A DNA stretch of 64,000 nucleotides from Hymenobacter sp. J193 (GCF_024700075.1 NZ_JAJONE010000001.1:3252001-3316000), one strand, 5' to 3'; positions 44,241-54,090 are shown, counted from the stretch's first letter. Made by a program: numbers and translations. The notes: generated by a model not told the origin, from the sequence alone.

Positions 44241-45410
44241 TCACATTGGTTGGGCAATTTGACCATACTCAAGGTCGTGTCGCCGGGCGGCTTCCTGCAG
44301 AATGGTTTTCTGCCAGGGACGCAGCACCATATCGGCGCCCTGTTCAATAATATCCGACACCAGCCGGTTGGACAAAACCAGGTTGGCCACGTAGCCATTT
44401 ACGTCAGTGGTGATATGAGCTTTGAGCTGGTTGAGCAGTTGCTCACGCGCATCGGCCTGGGCGGCTTTTTCGCCCGTGAGGCGGCGACGGAACGGAAAGC
44501 GGCGGTTCTCGGCAGTAGCGGGCGGCTCAGGCTTGGCCACGAAGTTGTCGGGCGAGAGGGCGGTGAGCTGCTCCAGGTAAGGCGTCCGGCGCAGCTCGGG
44601 GTGCAGGCCGCGGGCGTTTTTCCAGTCGTTGAGGGTGCGGGGTGTGTCGCGCACCAGCTCGGCCAGCCGGTCGTTGGCAAACACCATATACGGTGGCCGG
44701 TCGAGCTGACGCGCCATGGTGTCGCGCAGCATGTACAAGTCGCGAAACAGCGGCAGCTCACCGGGCAGAATGCGGTATTTGCCAGCTATGCGCAGGTAAG
44801 GCCGCTCGTCGCGGGAGTAGCGCACGTCCTCCAGGGCCTTGTTTTCCTCGGCGGCCCACTGGCTGCGGCCCAGGCTTTCGAGACGGGCAGCCAGGCGGTC
44901 CGTCAGCTCAAACAGGTACAGTACGTCGTTGGCCGCGTACAGCTTCTGGGCTTCGGTGAGGGGGCGCTTCAGCCAGTTCGACTTCTGCTCGCCCTTATCC
45001 ACCTCCAGCCCCAGCTCCGACTGAATGAGGCGACCCAGGGAAATATTATTGTCCGACTCGGCCAGCAGCGTGTACTGCACGCTGGTATCGGTAATGGGCC
45101 GTACGTGCACGCCATATAGTTCGTCGAGCAGCAGAATATCCGACTTGCAGCTGTGAAACACCTTCTCCACGACCGGGTTGCGCAGCACTTCCCACAGCGG
45201 CTCCAGCTCGTGCGCCGGGTTGGTAAGCGGAAGCGGGTCAATCAGATAAACATTTTCACCGTCGAATACCTGAATCAGGGCCAGGTTGCGGCCATAGCGG
45301 TAGCGCATATCGTCGAACTCCAGGTCGATGCCAATGCGGGGGCAGGCGTGCAGGGCCGTGGCGGCTTGCTGAATGGCTGCGGGGGTGGTGAGGTAGTGGA
45401 TAGCGGGCAT
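44241..45410 (-). CDS. rnd: Ribonuclease D (DEDDy exonuclease with HRDC-like domain)
   Basis: 389 residues. A 3' to 5' exoribonuclease used in tRNA and other RNA processing. The DEDDy acids are D29 and E31 in GIDLEFD, the Asp in CKSDILLLDELYG, and Tyr/Asp in YAANDVLYLFEL. A helical HRDC-like region follows (LFRDLYMLRDTMARQLDRPPYMVFANDRLAELV). The family pattern is clear. The gene is single on the minus strand, with the ATG at 45410 and a terminator and repeat directly behind it. Confidence 0.93.
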   Translation of the reverse strand: MPAIHYLTTPAAIQQAATALHACPRIGIDLEFDDMRYRYGRNLALIQVFDGENVYLIDPLPLTNPAHELEPLWEVLRNPVVEKVFHSCKSDILLLDELYGVHVRPITDTSVQYTLLAESDNNISLGRLIQSELGLEVDKGEQKSNWLKRPLTEAQKLYAANDVLYLFELTDRLAARLESLGRSQWAAEENKALEDVRYSRDERPYLRIAGKYRILPGELPLFRDLYMLRDTMARQLDRPPYMVFANDRLAELVRDTPRTLNDWKNARGLHPELRRTPYLEQLTALSPDNFVAKPEPPATAENRRFPFRRRLTGEKAAQADAREQLLNQLKAHITTDVNGYVANLVLSNRLVSDIIEQGADMVLRPWQKTILQEAARRHDLEYGQIAQPM

Positions 45411-45652
45411 TTAGAAGAAATTTCACACAAAGAAACGTGGAATTTGCCGGGGTTCAGCATCTATACTATCCAGGCGCCTGCAGAGGGATTTTGCCCGTTA
45501 CGGTTAACTATCTGCCCGCCGGCAGGCCGAAATCTGACATTCATTTCTTAGTATTGCCAAATAGGCCTTTCGTGCGGGGCTTGCAGGAACCGCCGATTCA
45601 CTACTCTTTCACCACTCTTTCACTCACTTAAACCGACCGCAAGGTCACCCAC

Positions 45653-48600
45653 ATGAAACAAAAAGTACTCCTCTCCCTGGTACTGTATCTCCTGCTGGGA
45701 GCAGCTGCCTGGGCTCAAACCCGCTCCGTGAGCGGCCGCGTAACCGGCGCCGGCGACGGTGCCGGTCTGCCCGGAGTTACCGTACTCGAACGGGGCACTA
45801 CCAATGGTACCAGCACCGATGCTAGCGGTAACTTCACCCTGTCGGTACAGGACGGCGCCTCGCTGGTTATCAGCTCTATCGGCTTCGTGTCGCAGACGGT
45901 TCCGGTAACGGGCGGCACTATTAACGTACGGCTGCAAACCAACGAAACCCTCCTCAGCGAGGCCGTCGTAGTTGGTTATGGCACTCAGGCCAAGCGCGAA
46001 CTGACGGGCTCCGTCACGCAGCTGAGCAGTAAGGACGTAGAAAACGTACCGACGGTAAGCTTTGAGCAGGCCATTCAGGGCCGCACTCCGGGCGTGCAAA
46101 TCAACCAAGGCTCTGGAAAGCTGGGAGCAGGCGTACAGATACGGGTACGTGGCTCATCTTCTGTAACGGCCTCCAACCAGCCGCTGTACGTTATCGACGG
46201 TATTCCCGTCACGTCGCAGGATGTGGGCTCGGCGAATGGTGAGCCTATCAACCCGATGGCTGACTTGAACCCCAACGACATTGAGAGCATCACCATTCTG
46301 AAAGATGCATCGGCTTCGGCCATTTACGGTTCCAGAGCTTCCAACGGCGTAATTCTGGTAACTACCAAGAAAGGCCGCCAGGGCGAAACCCGCGTTAATG
46401 TAGGTGCTTACATGGGTACTTCCGAGGCCACGCACCTGCGCAAGTTTCTGAACGGAGCCCAGTATAAAGAGCTGCTCACGGAGTCCATCATTAATGCCTC
46501 GCGCATTCCGGATACTTACGTAAACTTCTACTATGGCGAAGATCCCAGCCCAACAGAATTTCTTGATTTTGAAGTAGGCAACGGTGAACCAGGCAGTGCC
46601 GTTATCGACCTGAATTCGACCAACGATACCCCCTGGGGTGAGATGGCCTTTCGCAAAGGCAAGGTGCAGCAATATGATGCCAACGTAAGTGGCGGTGACG
46701 CCAAAACCCGTTTCTACATCAGCACCACTTTCAATGACCAGACGGGTATCATTATTGGTAACCGTTACCGCCGGGGCTCCATCCGCACCAACTTCGACCA
46801 CACTATTTCGGACAAGCTGAAGCTGGGCGTAAATCTGTCGTTCACGCGCTCGGTAAACGACCGGGTTTCCGACGACAATGCCTTCTCCAACCCGGTCCAG
46901 ATGAACGCGCTGCCTCCGCTGCAGTCGGCCTATGACGCCAACGACCCCAGCGGGTTCAACCGTAACACTATTTACTACAATGCCTTAGTGCAAGTAGCCA
47001 ATGCTTCAAACCGGGCTGGTACCTACCGTTCGTTTAGCACCGCTACCTTAGGGTATGAGCCAATTAAGGGGTTGATCTTCCGCACGGAAAATGGGGTAGA
47101 CTTTCTCAACCTGAACGAATCCATCTACTACGGCCGTCTCACCCAAGATGGAGCACCCACAGGCTACGGCTACCAAAATCAGGTGCAGGGCGTGAACTTC
47201 ACTTCCAACAACACGGCCACCTGGCTGAAAACTTTTGGCGAAGACCATTCGCTGGATTTATTGGCTGGTGTTTCTTACCAGCGCTACAACGAGCAGTCCA
47301 ACTCTTCGCAGGGCCAGGGCTTTCCTAACGACCAGTTCCAAAAAATTGCCTCCGCTGCCCGCATCACAGGCTCCAGCAGCTTTGGTACGGGCTACAGCTT
47401 CCTTTCGTACCTGGCTCGCGCTAACTACTCGTTCCGCAGCAAGTACATCGTTTCGGGAAGCGTACGAACGGATGCTTCATCGCGCTTCAGCAAGAACAAC
47501 CGCTATGGCACGTTCCCGGCCGGCTCCATTGGTTGGATTATCACAGAAGAAGATTTCCTGAAGGAGAATGGCGTGGCCAACTACCTCAAGCTGCGCGCCA
47601 GCTACGGGCTGACGGGTAACGCTGAAATTGGCAACTTCTCTTACCAGCGCCTGTACTCAGCTATTCCTTACGCCGATGTAGCGGGTATTCAGCCCTCTGG
47701 CCTTGGCAACCCCGACCTGACCTGGGAAAATACAGCACAGGCTGACCTGGGTTTGGAGTTCGGGTTTCTTGACAACCGCATTTCCGGTGAGATTGATGTC
47801 TATGAGAAGAAAACCCGTGACCTGCTGCTGAACCTGCAGCTGCCATACACCGGTGGCTATTCGGTAGTGACGCGCAACCTGGGTAAGCTGCAGAACCGTG
47901 GTCTGGAAATCAGCCTGAACACGCGCAACCTGGACAAGGCGTTCAAGTGGTCGACGAACTTCAACATCTCATTCAACCGCAATAAAATCACTGATCTACA
48001 AGGTCAGGAAATCATTTCCGGTGGCCGTAACCTAGGCCGCATTCGCGTGGGGGAACCAATGGGGGTGTATTGGGGTAAGAAATACGCGGGCGTAGATCCA
48101 GCCAATGGTGATGCGCTGTATTACACTGCTGAAGGAACCACGACCAATGTGTACAATGACGCGGTAGACCAGAAGCTAGGTGACCCGAATCCGGATTTCA
48201 CGGGTGGCTTGACCAACAGCTTCAGCTTCAAAGGTTTCGACCTGAGCATTCTGAATCAGTTTGTGTCCGGCAACGACATCTACAACATTGGTGGGGTATT
48301 TCAGTCGGTAAATGCTGACTACTACGACAACCAGACCCTTGATCAGTTGAAGCGCTGGCAGAAGCCCGGAGATATCACCAATGTACCCCAGGCCCGCATT
48401 TACGAATCCAATGGTACGAGTGCTTCTTCCCGCTGGATCAGCGGTGGGTCGTTCTTCCGCTTTAAGAACGTAACGCTGGGCTATAACCTGCCTTCGGAAA
48501 TTGCCAAGCGTGGCTTCATGAAATCGGCCCGCGTGTACATAACCGGGCAGAACATTGCTACCATCACCAACTACGATGGCTATGACCCCGAGGTAAACAC

Positions 48601-48697
48601 CACCACCTTTGGTGGAGCCAACTACCTACTGGGTCATGACTTCTACACGCCGCCACTGGCTAAAACCTGGCTGGTAGGGGTGAATGTAGGCTTCTAA
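45653..48697 (+). CDS. SusC/RagA-family TonB-linked outer-membrane protein (second locus)
   Basis: A 1014-residue TonB-dependent transporter with a signal peptide of about 22 residues (ending AWAQ). It has a carboxypeptidase-regulatory-like domain (VSGRVTGAGDGAGLPGVTV), plug motifs EAVVVGYGTQ and VIDGIPVTSQD, the ITILKDASASAIYGSRASNG segment, and a barrel ending VGVNVGF. It is only moderately similar to the first SusC (17828-21097), so the two probably handle different substrates. The SusD partner follows after 25 bp. No regulator or glycan enzyme is next to it. I find no convincing promoter in the 242-bp upstream spacer. Confidence 0.95.
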   Translation: MKQKVLLSLVLYLLLGAAAWAQTRSVSGRVTGAGDGAGLPGVTVLERGTTNGTSTDASGNFTLSVQDGASLVISSIGFVSQTVPVTGGTINVRLQTNETLLSEAVVVGYGTQAKRELTGSVTQLSSKDVENVPTVSFEQAIQGRTPGVQINQGSGKLGAGVQIRVRGSSSVTASNQPLYVIDGIPVTSQDVGSANGEPINPMADLNPNDIESITILKDASASAIYGSRASNGVILVTTKKGRQGETRVNVGAYMGTSEATHLRKFLNGAQYKELLTESIINASRIPDTYVNFYYGEDPSPTEFLDFEVGNGEPGSAVIDLNSTNDTPWGEMAFRKGKVQQYDANVSGGDAKTRFYISTTFNDQTGIIIGNRYRRGSIRTNFDHTISDKLKLGVNLSFTRSVNDRVSDDNAFSNPVQMNALPPLQSAYDANDPSGFNRNTIYYNALVQVANASNRAGTYRSFSTATLGYEPIKGLIFRTENGVDFLNLNESIYYGRLTQDGAPTGYGYQNQVQGVNFTSNNTATWLKTFGEDHSLDLLAGVSYQRYNEQSNSSQGQGFPNDQFQKIASAARITGSSSFGTGYSFLSYLARANYSFRSKYIVSGSVRTDASSRFSKNNRYGTFPAGSIGWIITEEDFLKENGVANYLKLRASYGLTGNAEIGNFSYQRLYSAIPYADVAGIQPSGLGNPDLTWENTAQADLGLEFGFLDNRISGEIDVYEKKTRDLLLNLQLPYTGGYSVVTRNLGKLQNRGLEISLNTRNLDKAFKWSTNFNISFNRNKITDLQGQEIISGGRNLGRIRVGEPMGVYWGKKYAGVDPANGDALYYTAEGTTTNVYNDAVDQKLGDPNPDFTGGLTNSFSFKGFDLSILNQFVSGNDIYNIGGVFQSVNADYYDNQTLDQLKRWQKPGDITNVPQARIYESNGTSASSRWISGGSFFRFKNVTLGYNLPSEIAKRGFMKSARVYITGQNIATITNYDGYDPEVNTTTFGGANYLLGHDFYTPPLAKTWLVGVNVGF

Positions 48698-48722
48698 TCA
48701 CTGCGTAATCATGCTTTATTCC

Positions 48723-50237
48723 ATGAAACATACCACACTCCGTCGTTCCGCTGCCTCGTTGGCTTTCCTGCTGACACTCGGGCTGATGAGCTGCGAAAAA
48801 CAACTGGACATTGACCCCCAGCAGTCGGTGGATGCCGCCACTGCTCTGGATACACCCGAAGGCGTAGAAAGTGCCATCATTGGTGCTTACGCCCGCATGG
48901 ACTTGCCCGAATCATACGGTACCAACCTGTTGCTGCTGGCCGACCTGTTCGGCTCCGATGCGAACTACCTGACTTGGCAGGGGACATTTCAGAGCTACCG
49001 CGAGGTCACGCGCAAAGAAATGACTTCGGGTAATTCGGAAGCCGACCGTACCTGGAGCCAAAACTACCAGACCATTAACCTGGCTAACCTGGTACTGGAT
49101 GCCACTTCCGTAGTGAAGGATGATTACCAGAAAAACCTGATTGAAGGGGAAGCGCACATGGTGCGGGGTATGCTCTACTTTGAGCTGGTACGCCTCTACG
49201 CGCAGCCTTATCAGACTAAGGAGGGAGATTTTTCCAACGTGGCAAGTGGTGTGCCCGCACCTAACAGCACACCTGGCGTACCCCTCAATCTGACGCCCAA
49301 TAAGACAGAAGAGCAGGCCTCTAAGCGTCTGGCTCGGGCTACAGTGGAAGAGGTGTATGCGCAGGTACTGAGCGACCTGACCACCGCCGAAACCATGTTG
49401 CCGGACCCCAATGAAGGGACTGACACCCGCCGCTTTGATCTGTACGACGCCAAGGCTATGCTGGCCCGCGTTTATCTGCAGATGGGGCGCTATGAAGAGG
49501 CATTGGCCAAAGCCAATGAGGTAATCGAAGGCAGCGGTGCTATACTCAACTCGTCGGTTATCTCGACTTTCACCAACAAGAACTCTTCGGAAGTTCTGTT
49601 TGAGATTCAGCAGAACGACCAGAATAATGCGGGTGGCTCCAATGATGGTCTGGCTACATTCTATTCCAGCAACATTCGGGGTTTCGGTGGTCGTGGCGAT
49701 GTGCGCGTGAGTGCACCATTTGCGGCCAAATACGAAGATGGAGACCAGCGGGGCTTTGCTGACCAGATTGGGTCAGGCCTGATTTACGTTGGTGACGGCA
49801 GCCGGGCCGGTGTTCTGCGTTCCTACAAGTGGAATACAGCCTCCCAGAATATTCCGATTCTGCGCTTAAGTGAAATGTACTTAATCCGTGCAGAGGCTAA
49901 CGTTCGTTTAGGTACAGCTGTTGGCGAGGAGCCTTACTGGGATGTAAACCGCCTGCGTTTACGTGCTCAAGCTGATACGCTCAATCCTATTAAGGTTAGG
50001 GACGCTGATGGAAACATTATCAACGAGAATAATCCTAATTACGGCACTATTACCTTAGCCGATGTGCTGAATGAGCGTGACTTGGAACTTGCGTTTGAGG
50101 GCTTCCGCTTGCACGACTACAAGCGCACAGGACGCAGCATTGGTGGCCTAACGGTCAGCAGCCCCCGCTTGGTGCTGCCAGTTCCGCTTTACGAGACTAA
50201 CCTGGGCAACGCCCTGCCACAGAACGAAGGCTACTAA
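48723..50237 (+). CDS. SusD/RagB-family lipoprotein (second locus)
   Basis: 504 residues from ATG 48723. The lipobox LMSC gives Cys 24, followed by EKQLDIDPQQSVDAATAL, the standard SusD mature start. Helical motifs include MVRGMLYFELVRLYAQPY, YDAKAMLARVYLQMGRYEEAL and the C-terminal ERDLELAFEGFRLHDYKRTG, the conserved SusD end region. It is the surface ligand-binding partner of the preceding SusC. Unlike the first locus it fits the classical SusD_RagB pattern. The frame begins at 48711, but the later ATG gives the better signal peptide. A strong terminator follows. Confidence 0.95.
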   Translation: MKHTTLRRSAASLAFLLTLGLMSCEKQLDIDPQQSVDAATALDTPEGVESAIIGAYARMDLPESYGTNLLLLADLFGSDANYLTWQGTFQSYREVTRKEMTSGNSEADRTWSQNYQTINLANLVLDATSVVKDDYQKNLIEGEAHMVRGMLYFELVRLYAQPYQTKEGDFSNVASGVPAPNSTPGVPLNLTPNKTEEQASKRLARATVEEVYAQVLSDLTTAETMLPDPNEGTDTRRFDLYDAKAMLARVYLQMGRYEEALAKANEVIEGSGAILNSSVISTFTNKNSSEVLFEIQQNDQNNAGGSNDGLATFYSSNIRGFGGRGDVRVSAPFAAKYEDGDQRGFADQIGSGLIYVGDGSRAGVLRSYKWNTASQNIPILRLSEMYLIRAEANVRLGTAVGEEPYWDVNRLRLRAQADTLNPIKVRDADGNIINENNPNYGTITLADVLNERDLELAFEGFRLHDYKRTGRSIGGLTVSSPRLVLPVPLYETNLGNALPQNEGY

Positions 50238-50250
50238 GCCCCTTCACTAC

Positions 50251-50287
50251 AAAAAAGCCCCCGCCGGATATCGGCGGGGGCTTTTTT
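50251..50287 (+). terminator. Rho-independent terminator of the second susCD operon
   Basis: A 16-bp stem (AAAAAAGCCCCCGCCG with its complement) and a short loop, starting 13 bases after the SusD stop codon. Confidence 0.92.
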
Positions 50288-50307
50288 ATTGCTGATTCTT
50301 ACTCTCT

Positions 50308-50787
50308 TTACTCGGCTTCGTCCTCCTCGTCATAGTGGCTGAAATCGAGCTGGGGCAGCAGCACCAGGGCGTCGAACAGCACGTCGTCCATACTTTCGCG
50401 GGAGTCGGCGTCGAGGGTGCGCTCAAACAGCTGGAGCACCTGCTCGCCGTCGTCGTTCACGTAAAGATTGGTGTAGAGCTGCTCGAAGGCCTGCGCGTCG
50501 CGGTGGATAACTTTGTCGATTTCGGCAATGGAGCGGGCCTGGGCGGCGCGGTGCAGCACGTCCAGCACCCGGCGGCTTTCGTCGTGGTCACCCAGGTCGG
50601 CCAGGAGCTTGATAAGGCCCATAGCTACCACCAGCCGCACCCGCTCAAAGCGGAATGCCAGGTCAGGCTTGGGGGCTTTTTCCAGCTCCGCATACGCCCC
50701 ATACTCGGCGGGAGTGAGGTAGCTGGTCGCCTCGTCGGGCTGGGGAAACGCCTCGCGCAGGAGTTTTTCGAAAGCAGGAGCACTCAT
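50308..50787 (-). CDS. Hypothetical acidic helical protein
   Basis: 159 residues from ATG 50787; the frame to 50961 lacks coding character. The sequence is Leu, Asp and Glu rich, apparently all helical, with ALDAD-like acidic segments (FERTLDADSRESMDD) and a very acidic C terminus (HYDEEDEAE). No signal peptide, membrane span or known motif is seen, so I cannot name a function. It is transcribed convergently with the SusD gene and has a TACCTTTG element 86 bases before the start. Confidence 0.65.
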   Translation of the reverse strand: MSAPAFEKLLREAFPQPDEATSYLTPAEYGAYAELEKAPKPDLAFRFERVRLVVAMGLIKLLADLGDHDESRRVLDVLHRAAQARSIAEIDKVIHRDAQAFEQLYTNLYVNDDGEQVLQLFERTLDADSRESMDDVLFDALVLLPQLDFSHYDEEDEAE

Positions 50788-50873
50788 AGGAAATGGTAAG
50801 CCAGATCTGAAAACGGGGTCGAGGAACTGCCAGGGCACGAAACAAACTGACGAGCCAGTGCAACCTAACCCTG

Positions 50874-50881
50874 CAAAGGTA
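50874..50881 (-). promoter_or_regulatory. Putative -7 element (TACCTTTG) for the acidic helical gene
   Basis: Exact TAnnTTTG match on the minus strand, 86 bases before the ATG at 50787; this gives a long leader if used. Confidence 0.4.
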
Positions 50882-50966
50882 CGATTGAAGAAGTAGCCGT
50901 ACGGGTCTGGCAGCCTGCAGGGGCTCGTGCGGCTTTTTCCTACACAGTATTTCAGCCACAATTACC

Positions 50967-51239
50967 ATGACGCACAAAACGAAATGGCTGGCTTTCGCGC
51001 CGGCGGGTTTACTAACCATTGGCTTTGGCGCCTGCCTCGTGCAGTGGGCCAGCAGCCTGAAAGAAAAAGGTGAGCCTACGGCCAATTGGGTGGGTGCCGG
51101 CACGCTGGCCCTGGTGGTGCTCAATTCCGGGGTCAGCCTGTTTGGCCAGGGCGTAGTGGAGAGAGTACTCCACGAAGTGCGGGAGAAAGGCCCGGCCGCT
51201 GTGGTGGTTGATGCGTTGCCACAGGCAGAAGCCAGCTAA
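50967..51239 (+). CDS. Small two-helix membrane protein
   Basis: 90 residues with two predicted membrane helices (LAFAPAGLLTIGFGACLVQWA and GAGTLALVVLNSGVSLFGQGVV) and a charged C terminus. No family is recognised. A perfect 24-bp terminator hairpin follows the stop codon, which supports it being expressed as its own unit. Possibly an envelope stress or accessory protein, but this is a guess. Confidence 0.65.
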   Translation: MTHKTKWLAFAPAGLLTIGFGACLVQWASSLKEKGEPTANWVGAGTLALVVLNSGVSLFGQGVVERVLHEVREKGPAAVVVDALPQAEAS

Positions 51240-51263
51240 CAGCCCGTTTTCAAAGAGGAATTC

Positions 51264-51317
51264 AACGAAAAGCCGGCAAGGCATCTGCTGAAACAGATGC
51301 CTTGCCGGCTTTTCGTT
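51264..51317 (+). terminator. Rho-independent terminator
   Basis: A perfect 24-bp stem (starting AACGAAAAGCCGGCAAGG) with a 6-nt loop, directly after the small membrane protein gene and ahead of the M14 peptidase gene. Confidence 0.92.
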
Positions 51318-51420
51318 ACGGGTGGCGCAACTTTTAGCCGGCCGGGGGCTACTTTGTGCTTTCTTTGGTCTGCCAACGTTTCCTTACACCTGCCGTCTTG
51401 AGCGGCTTATTCTTTTCTCT

Positions 51421-53988
51421 GTGCTACACGTTCGTTTCCGCGCCTTCGGGTGCTGGCTGTGGCTGCTGCTGTTCTGCTGGGCAGGCACAGCCACGGCGCA
51501 ATCATCCGCTGCGGCTGGGGCCCTGCTCACGCCGGAGCAGTTTCTGGGCTACCCCCTGGGCGGCCGCTTCACACCTCACGCCGAACTGCTGCGCTACGTA
51601 GACCACGTGGTGCAGCATGCCCAGGGCCGCATGAAGCTGCAGCCCTACGGCCAGACCTACGAAAACCGCCCGCTGGAAGTGGTGCAGGTGGCCTCGCCCG
51701 AAAACCTGGCCCGCCTCGATGCCATCCAGCACAACAACCTGCGCCTGGCCGGGCTCGAAAACGGCGCCGTGCAGCGCCAGCAGCCGGGCATTGTGTGGCT
51801 GAGCTACAACGTGCACGGCAACGAGTCAGTGTCGTCGGAGGCGGTGATGCAGGTACTCTACGACTTGGCCAACCCGCAGAACCAGCAGACGCAGCAGTGG
51901 CTGCAAAACACGGTGGTGGTCATCGACCCCTGCGTGAACCCCGACGGGCGCGAGCGGTACGTGCAGTGGTACAACCGCGTAAGCAACCGTCAGGCCAACG
52001 CCTCTCCTTACGCCTGGGAGCACCACGAGCCCTGGCCCGGGGGGCGCTACAACCACTACTACTTCGACCTGAACCGCGACTGGGCCTGGCAAACGCAGAT
52101 TGAAAGCCGTCAGCGCCTCACGCTCTACAACCAGTGGCTGCCCCAGGTGCACGCCGATTTCCACGAAATGGGACCCGATGCGCCATATTACTTTTCGCCG
52201 GCCGCCAAGCCCTTCCACGCCGACGTGACGCCCTGGCAGCGGACCATGCAGAACGTCATCGGTGACTACAACCGCAAGGTATTCGACCAGAACAACTGGC
52301 TGTACTTTACCCGCGAAACCTTTGACCTGTTTTATCCCAGCTACGGCGACACGTACCCGACCTTCAACGGCGCCATTGGCATGACCTACGAGCAGGGCGG
52401 CTCGGGCCGGGCGGGCCTCAGCTTTGCCAAGTCCGACGGCGACACGCTCACGCTCACCCAGCGCATTGCGCACCACCATGCTACCAGCCTGGCCACCATT
52501 CAGGCTACCTCCGAGAAGCACGACGACCTGCTCAAGGAGTTTCAGCAGTTTTTCGAGCGGGGCCGCACCAAGCCCCAGGGCGAGTACAAGTCGTTTGTGG
52601 TGGCCGGCTCCGGCGACCCGGGCCAGCTGCGCGCCCTCACCCAGTACCTCGACCGGCAGCAGATCCGCTACGGCTACGCGCCCAAGCGCCTGAAAACACG
52701 CGGCTTCAACTACATGAGCGGTAAAACCGAAAACGTGCAGGTTGAAGCCCGCGACGTGGTGGTGAGTATGTACCAGCCCAAATCCACGTTGGTAAAAGTG
52801 CTGTTTGAGCCCAAGCCCGCGCTGGAAGACTCCCTTACCTACGACATCACGGCCTGGGCCCTGCCCTACGCTTTCGGGCTGAAAGCCTACGCCGTACCCC
52901 AGCGCCTCGATAACTCGGGCGCGGCCCCCGCCACCACCACCGTGAAAGGCCCCGCCGCAACCGGCACGCCCTATGCCTATGTGGCCCGCTGGAACAACCT
53001 GCAGGATGTGCGCTTTCTGAGTCGCCTTCTGCAGCAGAAAGTGAAGGTTCGGGTGGCCCAGCGGCCCTTTGAGGCGGCGGGGCAGCAGTACCAGTCGGGC
53101 ACGCTCGTCATCACGCGCAGCGGCAACGAAAGCCTGGGCAAGCGCTTCGACCAGCTGGTGCAGGCCCAGGCCGATTCTTCGGGCGTGGTAGTACAGGCCG
53201 TGAATACAGGATTTTCTACCAGCGGCGCCGATTTTGGCTCGGGCTACGTGCGCTTCGTGAACATGCCCAAGGTGGCTGTGCTGGCCGGGGAAGGCGTTTC
53301 GCCCACGGCATTTGGGGAGGTATGGCACTTCTTTGAGCAGCAGATCGGCTACCCCATCACAGTGCTTGGCACCGACTACTTCAGCTCCGTGCCGCTGGCC
53401 AAGTTCGATGTGCTGATTCTGCCTGACGGCTACTACGGCGACGTGCTGTCGGACCGGCAGTTGGAAAATCTGAAAAGCTGGGTTCGGAGCGGGGGCAAGC
53501 TCATTACTATGGAAGGTGGCGCGGCTTTCTTCGCCGGTAAAAAAGACTTCGCCCTGAAAGCCAAGCCCGCCGACAGCACCGCCGCCAGCCAGAAAAACCC
53601 GTACCGCGCCCTGCGCCGCTACGCCGATGCCGAGCGGGAGCAGATTCAGGAGTTTGTGCAGGGCAGTGTGTATCAGGTTCAGCTCGACAACACCCACCCG
53701 CTGGCTTTCGGCTATGGCCCCAGCTATTACGCTCTCATCCGGGATACGCTCAACTACCGCTTCCTCGGGGACGGCGCCTGGAACGTGGGCGTGCTTAAGA
53801 AAAACAACTACGCCGCCGGTTTTGCCGGTTCCCGCGCCCGGCGCAAGCTCAACGATACTGTAGTGCTGGGCGCTCAGGACCTGGGCCGTGGCCAAGTCGT
53901 GTATTTCGGCGACAACCCCTTGTTCCGGGCCTTCTGGCAGGGCGGCAAGCTGCTCTTCGGCAACGCGGTATTCTTCGTAGGGCAATAG
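51421..53988 (+). CDS. M14-family zinc carboxypeptidase with C-terminal amidotransferase-like domain
   Basis: About 855 residues. From GTG 51421 the protein has a signal peptide (FGCWLWLLLFCWAGTATAQ), so it is exported. The peptidase domain shows the metal motif HGNE (H132, E135) in SYNVHGNESVSSEAVMQVLYDL and the third His in HADFHEMGPD (H244 or H248), with VVVIDPCVNPDGRERY. Residues from about 620 onward resemble a class I glutamine amidotransferase-like fold (VAVLAGEGVSPTAFGEVWHFFEQQ, DVLILPDGYYG, VRSGGKLITMEGGAAF). The frame extends back to 51322, but a TACTTTG element at 51350 and the terminator before it support the later start. Substrate unknown; likely peptide degradation outside the inner membrane. 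Confidence 0.9.
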   Translation: MLHVRFRAFGCWLWLLLFCWAGTATAQSSAAAGALLTPEQFLGYPLGGRFTPHAELLRYVDHVVQHAQGRMKLQPYGQTYENRPLEVVQVASPENLARLDAIQHNNLRLAGLENGAVQRQQPGIVWLSYNVHGNESVSSEAVMQVLYDLANPQNQQTQQWLQNTVVVIDPCVNPDGRERYVQWYNRVSNRQANASPYAWEHHEPWPGGRYNHYYFDLNRDWAWQTQIESRQRLTLYNQWLPQVHADFHEMGPDAPYYFSPAAKPFHADVTPWQRTMQNVIGDYNRKVFDQNNWLYFTRETFDLFYPSYGDTYPTFNGAIGMTYEQGGSGRAGLSFAKSDGDTLTLTQRIAHHHATSLATIQATSEKHDDLLKEFQQFFERGRTKPQGEYKSFVVAGSGDPGQLRALTQYLDRQQIRYGYAPKRLKTRGFNYMSGKTENVQVEARDVVVSMYQPKSTLVKVLFEPKPALEDSLTYDITAWALPYAFGLKAYAVPQRLDNSGAAPATTTVKGPAATGTPYAYVARWNNLQDVRFLSRLLQQKVKVRVAQRPFEAAGQQYQSGTLVITRSGNESLGKRFDQLVQAQADSSGVVVQAVNTGFSTSGADFGSGYVRFVNMPKVAVLAGEGVSPTAFGEVWHFFEQQIGYPITVLGTDYFSSVPLAKFDVLILPDGYYGDVLSDRQLENLKSWVRSGGKLITMEGGAAFFAGKKDFALKAKPADSTAASQKNPYRALRRYADAEREQIQEFVQGSVYQVQLDNTHPLAFGYGPSYYALIRDTLNYRFLGDGAWNVGVLKKNNYAAGFAGSRARRKLNDTVVLGAQDLGRGQVVYFGDNPLFRAFWQGGKLLFGNAVFFVGQ

Positions 53989-54025
53989 TTTTAGTGCTTC
54001 GTTCCTGGTGCTTAGAGGTTACCAT

Positions 54026-54065
54026 ACCAAAAGGCCCGCTGATGAAAATCAGCGGGCCTTTTGGT
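54026..54065 (+). terminator. Rho-independent terminator of the M14 gene
   Basis: An 18-bp stem ACCAAAAGGCCCGCTGAT with its complement and a GAAA loop. Confidence 0.9.
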
Positions 54066-54090
54066 AACCCTGAATCAGGTAATACATATG

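Noticed and set aside
45411-45652. Promoter for the second SusC gene
   Set aside because: No TAnnTTTG element at a sensible distance was found; only weak matches.
51826-53985. 719-codon minus-strand open frame across the M14 peptidase
   Set aside because: Antisense shadow; the plus strand has the HGNE motif and signal peptide, the minus frame is a Gly/Val/His-rich low-complexity read.
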